From Paenibacillus paeoniae (GTDB lineage: Bacteria > Bacillota > Bacilli > Paenibacillales > Paenibacillaceae): 64,000 bases of DNA. The stretch's first letter is position 1; each line of letters opens with the position of its first letter. The stretch is from NCBI RefSeq assembly GCF_003388735.1, contig NZ_QUBQ01000003.1, positions 186,001-250,000 on the forward strand. The letters run 5' to 3'. The notes beneath the pieces are model-generated. The model was given only the letters and a program-made list of their open reading frames with translations. It ran no database searches and was not told where the DNA came from. Below, in pieces: positions 32,960-43,980 of the stretch. The position numbers were made by a program, and so were the translations under genes.

Positions 32960-34621
32960 ATGAACAGATGGAAAGGGAAGCTTCTAACAGCATTGTCAGT
33001 CACGCTTGTCATCGTTACAGCTTTAACGGGGTGTTCGGATTCTAAAGGAAAGAACAATACGGAGGGGCCGTCGTCTAAGCCTTCCGAGCCGACAGAAAAT
33101 GCTTCTGGCGTATTCGAGCTAGGCGCAGAGCCATTGGAATTCTCCTTCTATGGCCACTATGACTGGTATACGATGCCGGAGTGGGGAGCCGATCTTGCGA
33201 CGCAATGGATCAAAGAGAATAAAAAGGTCAACGTCGTACCGGTCAGCTCCGGCGGTGCAGCCAAAAACAAGCTGAGCACGATGATCGTATCCGGCGAGCT
33301 GCCGGACGTCATGTGGATGGAGCGCGGCGCAGATGTGGAGAAGCTGCGTGCAGAAGGCATGTTGGTGCCATTCGATGATTACCTGGATAAGTATCCGAAC
33401 CTGAAGAAATGGGCAGGCGATGCTACTCTGGACATGCTTCGTTCCCCGGACGGCAAGCTATATCAGTTCCCGAACTGGTATACGACACAGCCGAACGGAA
33501 ATGCCGGCTACCTGGTCAACAAAAAAATCTACAATGAGCTTGGCGCGCCAAGCTTGGAGACAACAGACGATCTGTATAGCTATTTGAAGCAGGTAAAAGC
33601 GAAATATCCAGACGTAACTCCTCTGGAAGTAGGTCAGACGGCGTCTGGTGTGGACATTATGGTTTCGGCTTTTGCAGAGAACAGACCGTTCACGTTCAAT
33701 CCGATGCTGGCTGTACCGCAAGACAATGAACTGGTATCGCTGTTCACCGATCCGGTCTATCGCGAATTGATTCAATATGCCAGCCGTTTGTATCGTGAGA
33801 AGCTGATGACTCAGGATGCTTTCACGCAAAAGCTGGAGCAGGTAGAGCAGAAGATCGTAACGGGCAAGGTAGCTGTGTATGTAGCTTCCAGCCCGACAGA
33901 GTTTGGTTCCAAGGGTAACATGGAACTATCCACTCATGATCCAGAGGCAGGTTATATCATGGTATGGCCGGTTCACAAGGAAGGGCTCGACCGGAACAAA
34001 ATATTCCCTGGCGATTACAAGCAGCTGGGCTGGAACGTTAACGTCATTACGAAATCCGCAGATAATCCGGAAGCGATCTTCGCATTCCTGGACTGGCTGA
34101 CTGGTCCGGAAGGCCAGCGTACAATCATGTGGGGACCTGAAGGCTTGTACTGGGATGGTGTAGACGGTGAAGAAGTTCCGCTCTTCACGGATAAATTCAC
34201 TAGCGATCCGAAGGGACGCGACGAGTTGATGAACTCCACCGTCAACTTCCAATGGAACGGCAATACGGTATATGTCGATAATTCCAAAATGAAATTCGAA
34301 TCGACTCTGCCGCCAGAAAAGCGCAATTGGGAAACGTACTGGCAGTCAGAGATTACATGGAAAACGCAATTCAATACAACGGCTTATGTCAACCTAGATC
34401 CTGCTGGCGATTCCGATGAAGGCATCATCGCACAGCGCGTTCTGGAAATCTATGAGCAAGCAAGAGCGAAAGCCATCAGTACAGCTTCGTCTGATGAGCA
34501 AGTACTTGCGATTCTTGACAAAGCGGAAGCTGATGCTCAGCAAGCGGGCTATGCCAAGCTGCTGAAGTTCAAAACAGAGAGATGGCAAGAAAACGTAAGC
34601 AAGCTTGAAGCAACGAAATAA
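32960..34621 (+). CDS. ABC sugar transporter substrate-binding lipoprotein
   Basis: ATG 32960 follows GAAGGGAG by eight bases. The 553-residue protein has a signal peptide with lipobox LTGCS (acylated Cys near residue 22) and a large type I binding fold (FSFYGHYDWYTMPEWGADLA, VSGELPDVMWMERGADVEKL, LDWLTGPEGQRTIMWG). The size and sequence style match the LplA-like group of oligosaccharide binding proteins. It is expressed with the two permeases. The natural ligand is not known; the GH4 partner points to a beta-glycosidic disaccharide. Confidence 0.92.
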   Translation: MNRWKGKLLTALSVTLVIVTALTGCSDSKGKNNTEGPSSKPSEPTENASGVFELGAEPLEFSFYGHYDWYTMPEWGADLATQWIKENKKVNVVPVSSGGAAKNKLSTMIVSGELPDVMWMERGADVEKLRAEGMLVPFDDYLDKYPNLKKWAGDATLDMLRSPDGKLYQFPNWYTTQPNGNAGYLVNKKIYNELGAPSLETTDDLYSYLKQVKAKYPDVTPLEVGQTASGVDIMVSAFAENRPFTFNPMLAVPQDNELVSLFTDPVYRELIQYASRLYREKLMTQDAFTQKLEQVEQKIVTGKVAVYVASSPTEFGSKGNMELSTHDPEAGYIMVWPVHKEGLDRNKIFPGDYKQLGWNVNVITKSADNPEAIFAFLDWLTGPEGQRTIMWGPEGLYWDGVDGEEVPLFTDKFTSDPKGRDELMNSTVNFQWNGNTVYVDNSKMKFESTLPPEKRNWETYWQSEITWKTQFNTTAYVNLDPAGDSDEGIIAQRVLEIYEQARAKAISTASSDEQVLAILDKAEADAQQAGYAKLLKFKTERWQENVSKLEATK

Positions 34622-34726
34622 TGACCCTGGCTGAGGCCGGCGTACATTGGGGGATCATGTGGATACGAGCGCATGTGAGCCAATGGAGCCGGCTTCATCA
34701 GTCAGGTGGTATGGGAGAGATCATAC

Positions 34727-35719
34727 TTGACGTATTACTTGGGTGTGGATGGCGGCGGAAGCAAGACGCTCGCTGTCGTGTCGGATGGAACAGGCCGCAT
34801 CTTGGGAAGAGGGAAGAGCGGCTGTGGCAATCATCAGCTTGGTGTAGATCTTGCTGATCGCAATATACGGGAAGCGGCTTCGATAGCTTTGGCTGAAGCC
34901 GGTCTGAAGCAGGAAGATATCGCGTATGCGATGTTCGGTCTGGCTGGCGCGGATCGGGAAGCGGACTTTCAAATTTTAAGACCCATGATTGCATCGATGG
35001 GTTATCGCAAACATGGGATCGTGTGTGACACCGTTATTGGGTTGCGCGCAGGAACAAGACAATCGGATGGCGTCGTACTGATCTGCGGAAGCGGGACAAA
35101 TTGCTATGGCGCTAATGCTTGGGGAGAAGAGCTGCAAGTTGGCGGATTTGGTTATGAGTTCGGAGACTTTGGCGGAGGCGGGGAATTGGCGAGGGAAGTA
35201 TTCCGCGGCGTCGTTCGTTCATGGGAAGGCAGAGAGAAGCCGACCGCTCTAACAGAACTAGTACTGGCTGCTGTCGGATATGAAAGTGTCTCAGACATGT
35301 TCCACGGATTTTTGGACGAAGGCAAGAGGGCTCCTCATACGCTGGCGAAGCTGCTGTTCCAGGTAGCAGAACATGATGAGCTTGCCCGCTCCATACTGGA
35401 GAAGCAAGGCGTGGAATTGGGCCGTGCGGCCAGTGCCGTTATCCACAAGCTGAACATGGAGGCAGACACGTTCGATGTCGTGCTGGCTGGCAGCATACTG
35501 ACCCGTGGAGAAAGAAAATTTGTTATGCCGTTCATCGAGCGGCAAGTGAAAGAAGTGGCTCCGAACTGTCGTCTGCAAATATTGGAGCTGGAACCGGCTG
35601 CGGGAGCGTTATTGCTTGCAATGGATAGAGAAGAATCGAGCATTGGCACAGAGGTTTATGAGAACCTAGTGAATCATCTATCGGTGAAGGAGAGGAACGT
35701 CGAATGGGTAACGGACTAA
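34727..35719 (+). CDS. BadF/BadG/BcrA ATPase family sugar kinase (GlcNAc kinase-like)
   Basis: TTG 34727 follows GGGAGAG by seven bases and gives 330 residues starting MTYYLGVDGGGSKT, the phosphate-1 motif of the ASKHA fold. The fold continues with FGLAGADREADF, ICGSGTNCYG, GFGYEFGDFGGGGELAREVF and the C-terminal adenosine motif VLAGSILTRGE. Relatives include N-acetylglucosamine kinase. It lies between the importer and a GH4 6-phospho-glycosidase and overlaps the latter by 16 bases. The simplest inference is phosphorylation of the imported disaccharide or of the released sugar. Confidence 0.85.
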   Translation: MTYYLGVDGGGSKTLAVVSDGTGRILGRGKSGCGNHQLGVDLADRNIREAASIALAEAGLKQEDIAYAMFGLAGADREADFQILRPMIASMGYRKHGIVCDTVIGLRAGTRQSDGVVLICGSGTNCYGANAWGEELQVGGFGYEFGDFGGGGELAREVFRGVVRSWEGREKPTALTELVLAAVGYESVSDMFHGFLDEGKRAPHTLAKLLFQVAEHDELARSILEKQGVELGRAASAVIHKLNMEADTFDVVLAGSILTRGERKFVMPFIERQVKEVAPNCRLQILELEPAAGALLLAMDREESSIGTEVYENLVNHLSVKERNVEWVTD

Positions 35720-37008
35720 AGGTAGCAGTCATCGGAGGAGGTTCTTCATATACACCAGAGCTAATAGAAGGATTTATCCAAAGGCATGAGTCATTTCCGG
35801 TAAGCAAGATTGTACTTGTAGACATACCGGAGGGGCGTCATAAGCTTGCAATTGTAGGGGCACTGGCACAACGCATGGTCGAGAAAAGCGGCTTGCCGAT
35901 TAGTATCGAGCTTACGCTGGACCGGAGAGCTGCGCTTGAGGGAGCGGATTTTGTCTCTACACAGATGCGAGTAGGGCAGCTCGAAGCCAGAGGATGGGAT
36001 GAGTCAATCCCGGTCAAATACGGAATGCTCGGACAGGAGACGACTGGCGCTGGAGGAATGATGAAGGCGCTGCGTACGATTCCCGTCCTGCTGGATATAT
36101 GCAAAGACATGGAGGAGCTCTGCCCGGATGCGTGGCTTTTGAACTTCACGAATCCTGCGGGCATGGTGACGGAAGCGATTCTGAATCATTCCCGAATTCG
36201 CTCTATTGGACTATGCAATTCGCCGATTGCGGCGTACAAGTGGCTCTCGTCCCTGTACAACGTACCGATTGACCGCATTTATTGCGAGTTTGCGGGCCTT
36301 AACCATCTGCACTGGATTAGCCGCATTGAGATCGACGGCGAGTCGAAGCTGGAGGAGCTGCTGGATCGTCAAAGCTCCTACTCCGCATCCAACGTGCCTC
36401 AGCTAGCTTGGAACGACACGCTGATGAGGGAACTGGGAGCGATTCCGTCCTACTACTTAAAATACTTCTATCTGCACCGGGAGATGGTTGAGGAGGGCAA
36501 GGCAGCCGCAGCCAGGGGCGAGAATCGCGCGGCTACGGTGAAGCGGCTGGAGGAAGAACTGTTCGAGATTTACAAGCAGCCGGAGCTTGCGGAGAAGCCG
36601 AAGCAGCTGGAGCAGCGCGGCGGCGCTTATTATTCGGAGGCGGCAGTCAAGCTGATGCATTCCATCTACAACAATACGGGCGATATTCAGACGTTGAACG
36701 TGCGCAATGGCGGCACCTTGGACTTCTTGCCCGATGACGCGGCGATTGAAGTCAATTGCGTCGTTACAAGCGAGGGTGCGTCCCCCGTTCATGTGAAGCG
36801 GGTACCGGAAGGAACGAAGGGCCTTATTCATGCCGTTAAAACCTATGAAAGCTTAGCAATTGAAGCAGCCATAACCGGCAGCAAAGAGAAGGCGCTCCTT
36901 GCGCTTGCAAGTCATCCGCTGACGGATTCTGCTAATGTGGCGGAGGCGCTGCTAGAAGAGATGCTGGAGAGAAACAAAGCGTACCTGCCTCGTTTCTTTA
37001 AGGTATAA
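35704..37008 (+). CDS. 6-phospho-beta-glucosidase, glycoside hydrolase family 4
   Basis: A 434-residue GH4 enzyme: NAD-binding GGGSSYTPELIEG at the start, ADFVSTQMRVGQLEAR, GQETTGAGGMMKALRTIP, NFTNPAGMVTEA, the metal-binding Cys in GLCNSP and the His in GLNHLHW. GH4 enzymes cleave 6-phospho-glycosides through NAD-dependent oxidation with a divalent metal. Such enzymes usually act after PTS uptake, but here the operon has an ABC importer and a kinase instead. The start overlaps the kinase gene, and a terminator follows. Confidence 0.92.
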   Translation: MGNGLKVAVIGGGSSYTPELIEGFIQRHESFPVSKIVLVDIPEGRHKLAIVGALAQRMVEKSGLPISIELTLDRRAALEGADFVSTQMRVGQLEARGWDESIPVKYGMLGQETTGAGGMMKALRTIPVLLDICKDMEELCPDAWLLNFTNPAGMVTEAILNHSRIRSIGLCNSPIAAYKWLSSLYNVPIDRIYCEFAGLNHLHWISRIEIDGESKLEELLDRQSSYSASNVPQLAWNDTLMRELGAIPSYYLKYFYLHREMVEEGKAAAARGENRAATVKRLEEELFEIYKQPELAEKPKQLEQRGGAYYSEAAVKLMHSIYNNTGDIQTLNVRNGGTLDFLPDDAAIEVNCVVTSEGASPVHVKRVPEGTKGLIHAVKTYESLAIEAAITGSKEKALLALASHPLTDSANVAEALLEEMLERNKAYLPRFFKV

Positions 37009-37010
37009 CA

Positions 37011-37059
37011 AAAAAGACGATCCGCTGTCGGGCTGTTGTCCGGGAGGGATCGTCTTTTT
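37011..37059. terminator. Terminator between GH4 and DUF418 genes
   Basis: AAAAAGACGATCC pairs with GGATCGTCTTTTT around a 23-base loop; usable in both directions. Confidence 0.85.
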
Positions 37060-37082
37060 GGTTTCTCTTGTATGTTAAATGA

Positions 37083-38288
37083 TTAGACCTTCATATCGGC
37101 GCCCGTTTGTGATGGGCGCTGCTTCAGCTTGCCCTTCCAGCTCCAGTATGTTCCCATACGAAGCAGCGACTCGACGGGACCGATGCGGAACCGTTTCAAG
37201 TAGAGCGCGCTGCCCAGCCACTGAACGATGTATACTGCGATGCCAATCCCTATGCCGGCCAGGATGCCCAGCTTGCCAAACCAGCCTAACCCGTACCCGT
37301 AGAACAGCGTTGTGCAGATTACGGTCTGCATCAAATAGTTGGTGAGCGACAATCGACCGACCGCCTCGAATCCTTTCCGCAAGGATGCCGCTTTGCCAAG
37401 GGAGAGCAGCCACCCAAAGCCCATTAAATAGCCGATCGCCAGAATTGTCATTCCGCTAATCTCACCTACGCCGCTCAGAATGAAATGGGGCCAAATATAC
37501 TTAAGTGACTTCATAATAAGCCCTGCGATCAGGAAGATAACCGCCCATTTGGCATAGAAGGAACGTTTGGTCTGGGCTTCATGAAACCAGCCCTTTCTGG
37601 CGGCATACATGCCGAATAAGAACATAGGCGCGGTCAAGAGTGGAACGAGCAGAGCAATGAAGACTAACAAGACCTTATTTGCTTCAAGGGGAGGTTCCTC
37701 ATTGTTGCGAAAATGGAGTATGTCTGAATAGCTGCCGTTCTGATAGACCTCGACCGATTTTTGTACATATGGCTCTGATTTGCTCTTATCGATGAGCGTG
37801 CTGCTAGCAGAGTCCGTTGCGCCGATTCCCCCAAGGCTGAGCAGCGTCAGCAGTACGATCCCCCATATGAGGACGGTTTTTGCTTTGCGTTTCAGGAATA
37901 GCAAGAGGAATAAGCTCATGAATCCGTAAAACATCAGAATATCGCCTTCCCATAGCAGGAGCGAATGAGCTAACCCGAGCAAAGCCAGCATCACAGCCCG
38001 CCGCACAAGCACTCTTCTGAACTTGGCTCCTTTGGCCTCAAGTCCTTCCATCATCTTAAGCATGCCATAGCCGAATAGAAAGGCGAAAATGGGCATGAAG
38101 CTGCCCTCAATCAAAATTTTCAGTAGTGTATGAGCTATGCTGTCAGCGCGGGATAAATCGAATAACGATAGTTCCTCCAGACCCCACATGCCGTATTGGA
38201 AGAATAGCATATTAGCCAAAAGGATACCTAACAGGCTCATGCCGCGGATTTCATCGACGATGCTTTGTCTTCCTGTTTTTCGAATCAT
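37083..38288 (-). CDS. DUF418 domain membrane protein
   Basis: A 401-residue protein with about nine to ten membrane segments. The start IVDEIRGMSLLGILLANML and the C-terminal VGRLSLTNYLMQTVICTTLF, RIGPVESLLRMGTYWSWKG are characteristic of DUF418 (YeiB-type) proteins. The start has GGAGGTGAT just upstream. The biochemical role of the family is not established; some members occur near antimicrobial resistance or wall-stress genes. It is divergent from the following two-component pair. Confidence 0.9.
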   Translation of the reverse strand: MIRKTGRQSIVDEIRGMSLLGILLANMLFFQYGMWGLEELSLFDLSRADSIAHTLLKILIEGSFMPIFAFLFGYGMLKMMEGLEAKGAKFRRVLVRRAVMLALLGLAHSLLLWEGDILMFYGFMSLFLLLFLKRKAKTVLIWGIVLLTLLSLGGIGATDSASSTLIDKSKSEPYVQKSVEVYQNGSYSDILHFRNNEEPPLEANKVLLVFIALLVPLLTAPMFLFGMYAARKGWFHEAQTKRSFYAKWAVIFLIAGLIMKSLKYIWPHFILSGVGEISGMTILAIGYLMGFGWLLSLGKAASLRKGFEAVGRLSLTNYLMQTVICTTLFYGYGLGWFGKLGILAGIGIGIAVYIVQWLGSALYLKRFRIGPVESLLRMGTYWSWKGKLKQRPSQTGADMKV

Positions 38289-38428
38289 TTTCCATCACCT
38301 CCAGTCCATTATAGGAGTTGTTATTTATCGGAAGATTATGTAAGCCTTATTATTTGCTTAAGTCATCGATATCCGTTCAACGGAAATTAAGGTTTCTATA
38401 GTAGAATGAGATTCAGGAGGGATTCAAA

Positions 38429-39154
38429 GTGGATGTATCGAATGCGAGAATATTGATGATAGATGATGAGCGGGCTATTACAAAGTTATTGGAGATGACG
38501 CTCCGCAAGGAGGGCTTCCGACAATTGTACGCGGCCCATAATGCAACTGATGCATTGAAGTTGCTTGGGAAGCATGGCGCCGATATTATATTGCTAGACG
38601 TTATGCTGCCGGATCAGACCGGATTTGATCTATGTCCCAAAATCCGGGAGATTTCGGATGCCCATATTATTTATTTGACGGCGAGAGCTTCTGATCTCGA
38701 CGTATTAACCGGCTTTGCGACAGGCGGAGACGATTATGTGACGAAGCCGTTTAACCCGTTGGAGATTGCGGCCCGGATCAAGGCCAGGCTGCGCCGGGGA
38801 AGCGTGCCGGCTGTACAGGTCGTATTCGAGGATAAACAGCGACAGCGTTATGATTTCGGACGATTTGTCCTTGATGATGCGGCTGGAGAGCTGATCGTGG
38901 AAGGTCAGCAAGTGGCTTGTCCCGCTATGGCCTATCAGCTGCTGCTTTTTCTATGCAAAAGTCCGGGCATTGTTTTCTCCAAAAGTCAATTGTATGAGGC
39001 GGTATGGGGCTTGGAGGGTGACGGGGACGATAACACCGTCATGGTGCATATTCGTAAAATCCGCGAGAGAATCGAGCGCAATCCAAGTGAGCCGAATCAT
39101 TTGCTCACCATGCGCGGTCTAGGCTACAAGCTGGCGAAGGGTAAACAGCTATGA
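38429..39154 (+). CDS. OmpR-type response regulator
   Basis: GTG 38429 follows CAGGAGGG. The 241-residue protein has a receiver domain with the acidic pair DDE, the phospho-acceptor aspartate in IILLDVMLPDQ and the conserved Lys in YVTKPFNPLE, then an OmpR/PhoB winged helix (SKSQLYEAVWGLEGDGDDNT, VHIRKIRERIERNP). It overlaps its histidine kinase gene by four bases. The divergent DUF418 gene may be its target, since the two share the 140-base intergenic region. Confidence 0.93.
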   Translation: MDVSNARILMIDDERAITKLLEMTLRKEGFRQLYAAHNATDALKLLGKHGADIILLDVMLPDQTGFDLCPKIREISDAHIIYLTARASDLDVLTGFATGGDDYVTKPFNPLEIAARIKARLRRGSVPAVQVVFEDKQRQRYDFGRFVLDDAAGELIVEGQQVACPAMAYQLLLFLCKSPGIVFSKSQLYEAVWGLEGDGDDNTVMVHIRKIRERIERNPSEPNHLLTMRGLGYKLAKGKQL

Positions 39155-40920
39155 AGAAGCAAAACGTGAAGAGAAGGCTTACTCTTCACTTCACCTACCA
39201 AATGCTGCTGTTGTTCGTTTTTGTACTGCTGGGGGTATTGGCAGTCCTGTTTGTCATGTCCCAGTCCATGATTAACGAAGATATGAAACGCCGTTTTCCA
39301 GTCGGAGCGCTGGAATTGATTATTATAGAAACTTACCTGAATGAGGGTAAAGCCAATGTGCCAGCGAGGTGGGAGAAGCAGCTCGTCGAGCAGCATTACT
39401 GGCTTCAGGTGGTGAATTCCGAAGGGCAAGTTACGAAGTCGATTAATGCGCCTGATGATCTGCCTCAATCGTATGGATCGGGTGAATTGCTTACTATACA
39501 GAAGACGAAACGATTCGGCACATACGATGTCCTGATGTCTCTGGATGATACGTATCTGAATGAGAATACTTATCTTTTTATGTTAGGGTATATGAACGAA
39601 GGCGCTATTGATTTGCAGAATCTGTATGATCAGTATGCGAAGGACGGCATGGTCAAGGAGGGCGCATTGGGGCGTTTGGATGAAGAGCTGAAGGCATCGA
39701 GTCGTACGTTGCAAGTCATGACTACCGATGGTCAGGTGCGCCTGTCGGTCGGCTTGCCGATGGAACGCACAGCGTACAATCCGCTTGAGCTATTGATGAT
39801 GGAAGAGGCGAAGGGCAGCTATCCGACCAGTGTCTCGGTTTATGCCGTTCCCGAATCCCATACCTATTGGGTTCTCCATGAGAGCAAAAATGGAGAGTAT
39901 GTCCAGTATCCGCTCATGAAGAGTTTAATTATCATCCTTGTTTCGCTTGGAGGAGTCGTTCTGTTGACGACGCTCGTATTCTCCATTTACCACGGTTATC
40001 GGTACGGAAGACCATTGCTGCTGTTCATCGACTGGTTCGAGCGACTTGGCAAAGGACAGTATGATGCTACGGTGTCGAAGAAGGATCGGAAGCAAATCTA
40101 CCGTAAGAATGGCTTGCTGCGGGGCAAATATAAGCTGTACAAGGAAGTTATCGACGGCTTTAGCGATATGACGGCTAGGCTGCATGCATCGGAGCAAGAC
40201 CGTACCCGGCTGGAGAAGACCCGCGAGGAATGGATGACGGGCATCTCTCATGATTTGCGGACACCGCTCAGCTCTATTCAAGGATACGGTCATCTGCTGG
40301 AGAGCGGGCAGTATAGCTTTACAGAGGAGGAATTGAAAGAGATGGGCGGCACGATCCGGGATAAAAGCGATTATATGATCGATCTTATTCAGGACTTCTC
40401 GCTGGCGTTCCAGCTCAAGAACAAGCAAGTTCCCTTTACTGTGAAGCCCATTGAGCTTCAGGAATTCGTCAGACGGATTGTACTTAATTACGTCAATGAT
40501 ATGACGATGGAAGGCACAACGTTCCAATACGAGAATGAAGAGAGTGAGACGACGTCAATCCGGGTGTTGGCCAATGATAAGTGGTTCGCCCGTATGCTGG
40601 ACAATATTATGATTAATGCCGTCAGGCATAATCCGGAAGGAACGATCATTACGGTACGTGTGGCACTGTCGGGAGATTATGCTGTTCTTACGGTGGAGGA
40701 TGACGGCATCGGAATGGATGAGGAGACGCTTCTGAACCTGTTCGAGCGCTACTATCGCGGTACCAATACAGAGGAAAAGACAGGCGCAGGGTTAGGCATG
40801 AGTATCGCAAAGTCGATTGTTCTTGCGCATAACGGCACGATTAAAGCGGAATCCGAGGTTGGCCGCGGCACGACGGTAACCATTTCCCTTCCGATTCTGC
40901 TGGGATCAAATGTTAGCTGA
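39151..40920 (+). CDS. Sensor histidine kinase paired with the OmpR-type regulator
   Basis: A 589-residue kinase: membrane segment 1 (about 15-38), an extracytoplasmic sensing part of about 215 residues, membrane segment 2 (about 256-275), a HAMP-like linker, HisKA with the phospho-acceptor His in MTGISHDLRTPLSS and the ATPase domain (NIMINAVRHNPEG, VEDDGIGMDEE, GAGLGMSIAKSI). The signal is unknown. The ATGA overlap with the regulator indicates translational coupling. Confidence 0.93.
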   Translation: MKKQNVKRRLTLHFTYQMLLLFVFVLLGVLAVLFVMSQSMINEDMKRRFPVGALELIIIETYLNEGKANVPARWEKQLVEQHYWLQVVNSEGQVTKSINAPDDLPQSYGSGELLTIQKTKRFGTYDVLMSLDDTYLNENTYLFMLGYMNEGAIDLQNLYDQYAKDGMVKEGALGRLDEELKASSRTLQVMTTDGQVRLSVGLPMERTAYNPLELLMMEEAKGSYPTSVSVYAVPESHTYWVLHESKNGEYVQYPLMKSLIIILVSLGGVVLLTTLVFSIYHGYRYGRPLLLFIDWFERLGKGQYDATVSKKDRKQIYRKNGLLRGKYKLYKEVIDGFSDMTARLHASEQDRTRLEKTREEWMTGISHDLRTPLSSIQGYGHLLESGQYSFTEEELKEMGGTIRDKSDYMIDLIQDFSLAFQLKNKQVPFTVKPIELQEFVRRIVLNYVNDMTMEGTTFQYENEESETTSIRVLANDKWFARMLDNIMINAVRHNPEGTIITVRVALSGDYAVLTVEDDGIGMDEETLLNLFERYYRGTNTEEKTGAGLGMSIAKSIVLAHNGTIKAESEVGRGTTVTISLPILLGSNVS

Positions 40921-40952
40921 TGCAGTTGCTATTCCGGCATGGAGAAGCTATA

Positions 40953-40969
40953 TTACCTCTAGGGGTATA
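40953..40969 (+). promoter_or_regulatory. CsoR/CstR-type operator
   Basis: TTACCTCTAGGGGTATA is a near-palindrome of the TACC-N-GGTA kind bound by CsoR-family repressors. It precedes the repressor gene and overlaps the upstream ATG at 40969, which argues against that start. Autoregulation is likely. Confidence 0.55.
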
Positions 40970-41010
40970 TGGTTCGGAAATACGATTCCAAACAGGCTGG
41001 AGAGTGTGAC

Positions 41011-41271
41011 ATGGAGTACGACGAGAGCGTCATGCGAAGATTGAAACGAATGGAAGGCCAGATTCGCGGTGTCTTGCGAATGATGGAGGAAGGCAAGGAA
41101 TGCAAGGACGTGGTTGCTCAATTGTCCGCCGTGCGCAGCGCAGCCGACAAGGCTATGGCTTATATCGTCGCACATAATTTGGAGCAATGTATTACAGAAG
41201 AGAAAGAAAAGGGCGGAGATACCAGTAAGCTGGTGAAGGAAGCCGTAGAGTTGTTAGTCAAAAGCCGTTAA
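41011..41271 (+). CDS. CsoR family repressor, CstR-like (persulfide-sensing type)
   Basis: ATG 41011 follows GGAGAG by about six bases and gives 86 residues; the upstream ATG lies in the operator. The fold is all-helical CsoR/DUF156 (RRLKRMEGQIRGVLRMMEEG). The two Cys are present (KECKDVV and LEQCI), but the position where copper sensors have His (HxxxC) is Asn (HNLEQC). This matches the persulfide sensor CstR, as does the ending EAVELLVKSR. CstR normally controls sulfide-oxidation genes; none is adjacent here, so the target is only itself or lies elsewhere. Confidence 0.8.
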   Translation: MEYDESVMRRLKRMEGQIRGVLRMMEEGKECKDVVAQLSAVRSAADKAMAYIVAHNLEQCITEEKEKGGDTSKLVKEAVELLVKSR

Positions 41272-41296
41272 TCACGTCAAGGATTGTTGACATATG

Positions 41297-41334
41297 GAAG
41301 CCCCATGCGCCGAATAGCGACATGGGGCTTCTAG
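41297..41334. terminator. Terminator between the CstR-like and uridine kinase genes
   Basis: GAAGCCCCATG / CATGGGGCTTC perfect 11-pair stem with a 13-base loop. Confidence 0.75.
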
Positions 41335-41466
41335 TTTGTAATCTGACGATTCAGAAAAGTTATCAACAGTCTGCGCTTGTTTTCGTTGAAAATAAATGAT
41401 CAACATGTGTATAACTTGTTTTATCAGATCATCAACAATTTCATCCACATATCCATAGGGCGGGCG

Positions 41467-42099
41467 TTATTTGCTCCAAACGCGGTCACCGTTCAAATAT
41501 TTTTCCGTCAAGATAGAGAGCAACTGGATGCCGACCTGATTATGTCCGCCTTCCGGCAGAATAATGTCCGCGTACTTTTTGGAAGGCTCGATGAAAGCTT
41601 CATGCATCGGCTTTACCGTGTTCAAATATTGATCGTGAATGGATTGAATCGTGCGTCCGCGCTCCTCGATGTCACGCAATACACGGCGCAGAATACGAAC
41701 ATCCGGATCGGTGTCGACGAATACTTTAATATCAAGAAGCTCACGCAGACGTTCGTCGAACAAGACATGCAGACCTTCCAGAATGACGATGCGGCTCGGG
41801 AGAAGCTCGATTTGCCGATCCTTGAACCGGGCATGCGTTGTAAAGTCATAGACGGGAGCGTAAGCGGGCTGCCCTTGCTTCAGCAAAAGCAGATGCTCGA
41901 TCATCAGCTCGTTGTCGAAGGCCAGAGGGTGGTCGTAATTCACGATTTCCCGCTCCTCCATGCTTAGCTGCGATTGCTCCTTGTAATAATTGTCTTGCGA
42001 GATAAATGTTACTTTATCGGTTCCTTGGTTGTCGATAACAGAGCGGGCGACGGTCGTTTTGCCCGATCCTGTGCCGCCTGCGATTCCTATAATAAGCAT
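41467..42099 (-). CDS. udk: Uridine kinase
   Basis: The start at ATG 42099 gives MLIIGIAGGTGSGKTT and 210 residues, the usual length of Udk; the frame is open further upstream but that part is not family-like. The P-loop GGTGSGKT, the FISQDNYYKEQSQLS stretch, NYDHPLAFDNELM, the ILEGLHVLFDERL stretch and the RRVLRDIEERGRTI lid identify it. It phosphorylates uridine and cytidine in pyrimidine salvage. AGGAGG lies 13 bases before the start, a little far. It is a single gene with a terminator downstream. Confidence 0.93.
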   Translation of the reverse strand: MLIIGIAGGTGSGKTTVARSVIDNQGTDKVTFISQDNYYKEQSQLSMEEREIVNYDHPLAFDNELMIEHLLLLKQGQPAYAPVYDFTTHARFKDRQIELLPSRIVILEGLHVLFDERLRELLDIKVFVDTDPDVRILRRVLRDIEERGRTIQSIHDQYLNTVKPMHEAFIEPSKKYADIILPEGGHNQVGIQLLSILTEKYLNGDRVWSK

Positions 42100-42273
42100 G
42101 AGCGTAGTGAAGCCTCCTGGGACAATATTCGGTTTATAACTTTCGTATTGTAGCACAGCCCGCCATTGTTTTCATCCCCGTAATGAATAGGGAACGGATT
42201 TCTGCTCGTATTTGCTTGCAGGAGCCGCAACGAAAATCGAATAATAGAGGCGGATGAAATACGGTTTGAAGTT

Positions 42274-42320
42274 TTGTAAAATAAGGTATACCTTTTATAA
42301 CAGGATTGTAAGCGTTTTAT
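42274..42320 (+). promoter_or_regulatory. glpK promoter with overlapping cre-like site
   Basis: TTGTAA (42274-42279), 16 bases, TATAAC (42296-42301); then TGTAAGCGTTTTAT (42307-42320), which matches the cre consensus apart from the last two bases and lies at the expected start site. Catabolite repression by CcpA is inferred. Confidence 0.5.
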
Positions 42321-42336
42321 AGATGGGGGGATCTGA

Positions 42337-43833
<1,497 letters not shown>

Positions 43834-43980
43834 AGATATAGGTTAGAGGAAGCCGCAGGGTTCTCCGCTGTTCCAGAAGAACATGACGGACGCTTGCGGT
43901 TTTTATATTTGGGAATAGGTGATGGCGGCAAAGTAGAGGGATAGCCATATGCTAATAGGAGCGTGACAGGAGGGAATACG

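Noticed and set aside
40969..41010. Longer CstR-like protein starting at ATG 40969
   Set aside because: That ATG lies in the operator and has no ribosome site; ATG 41011 has both a ribosome site and the family's usual length.
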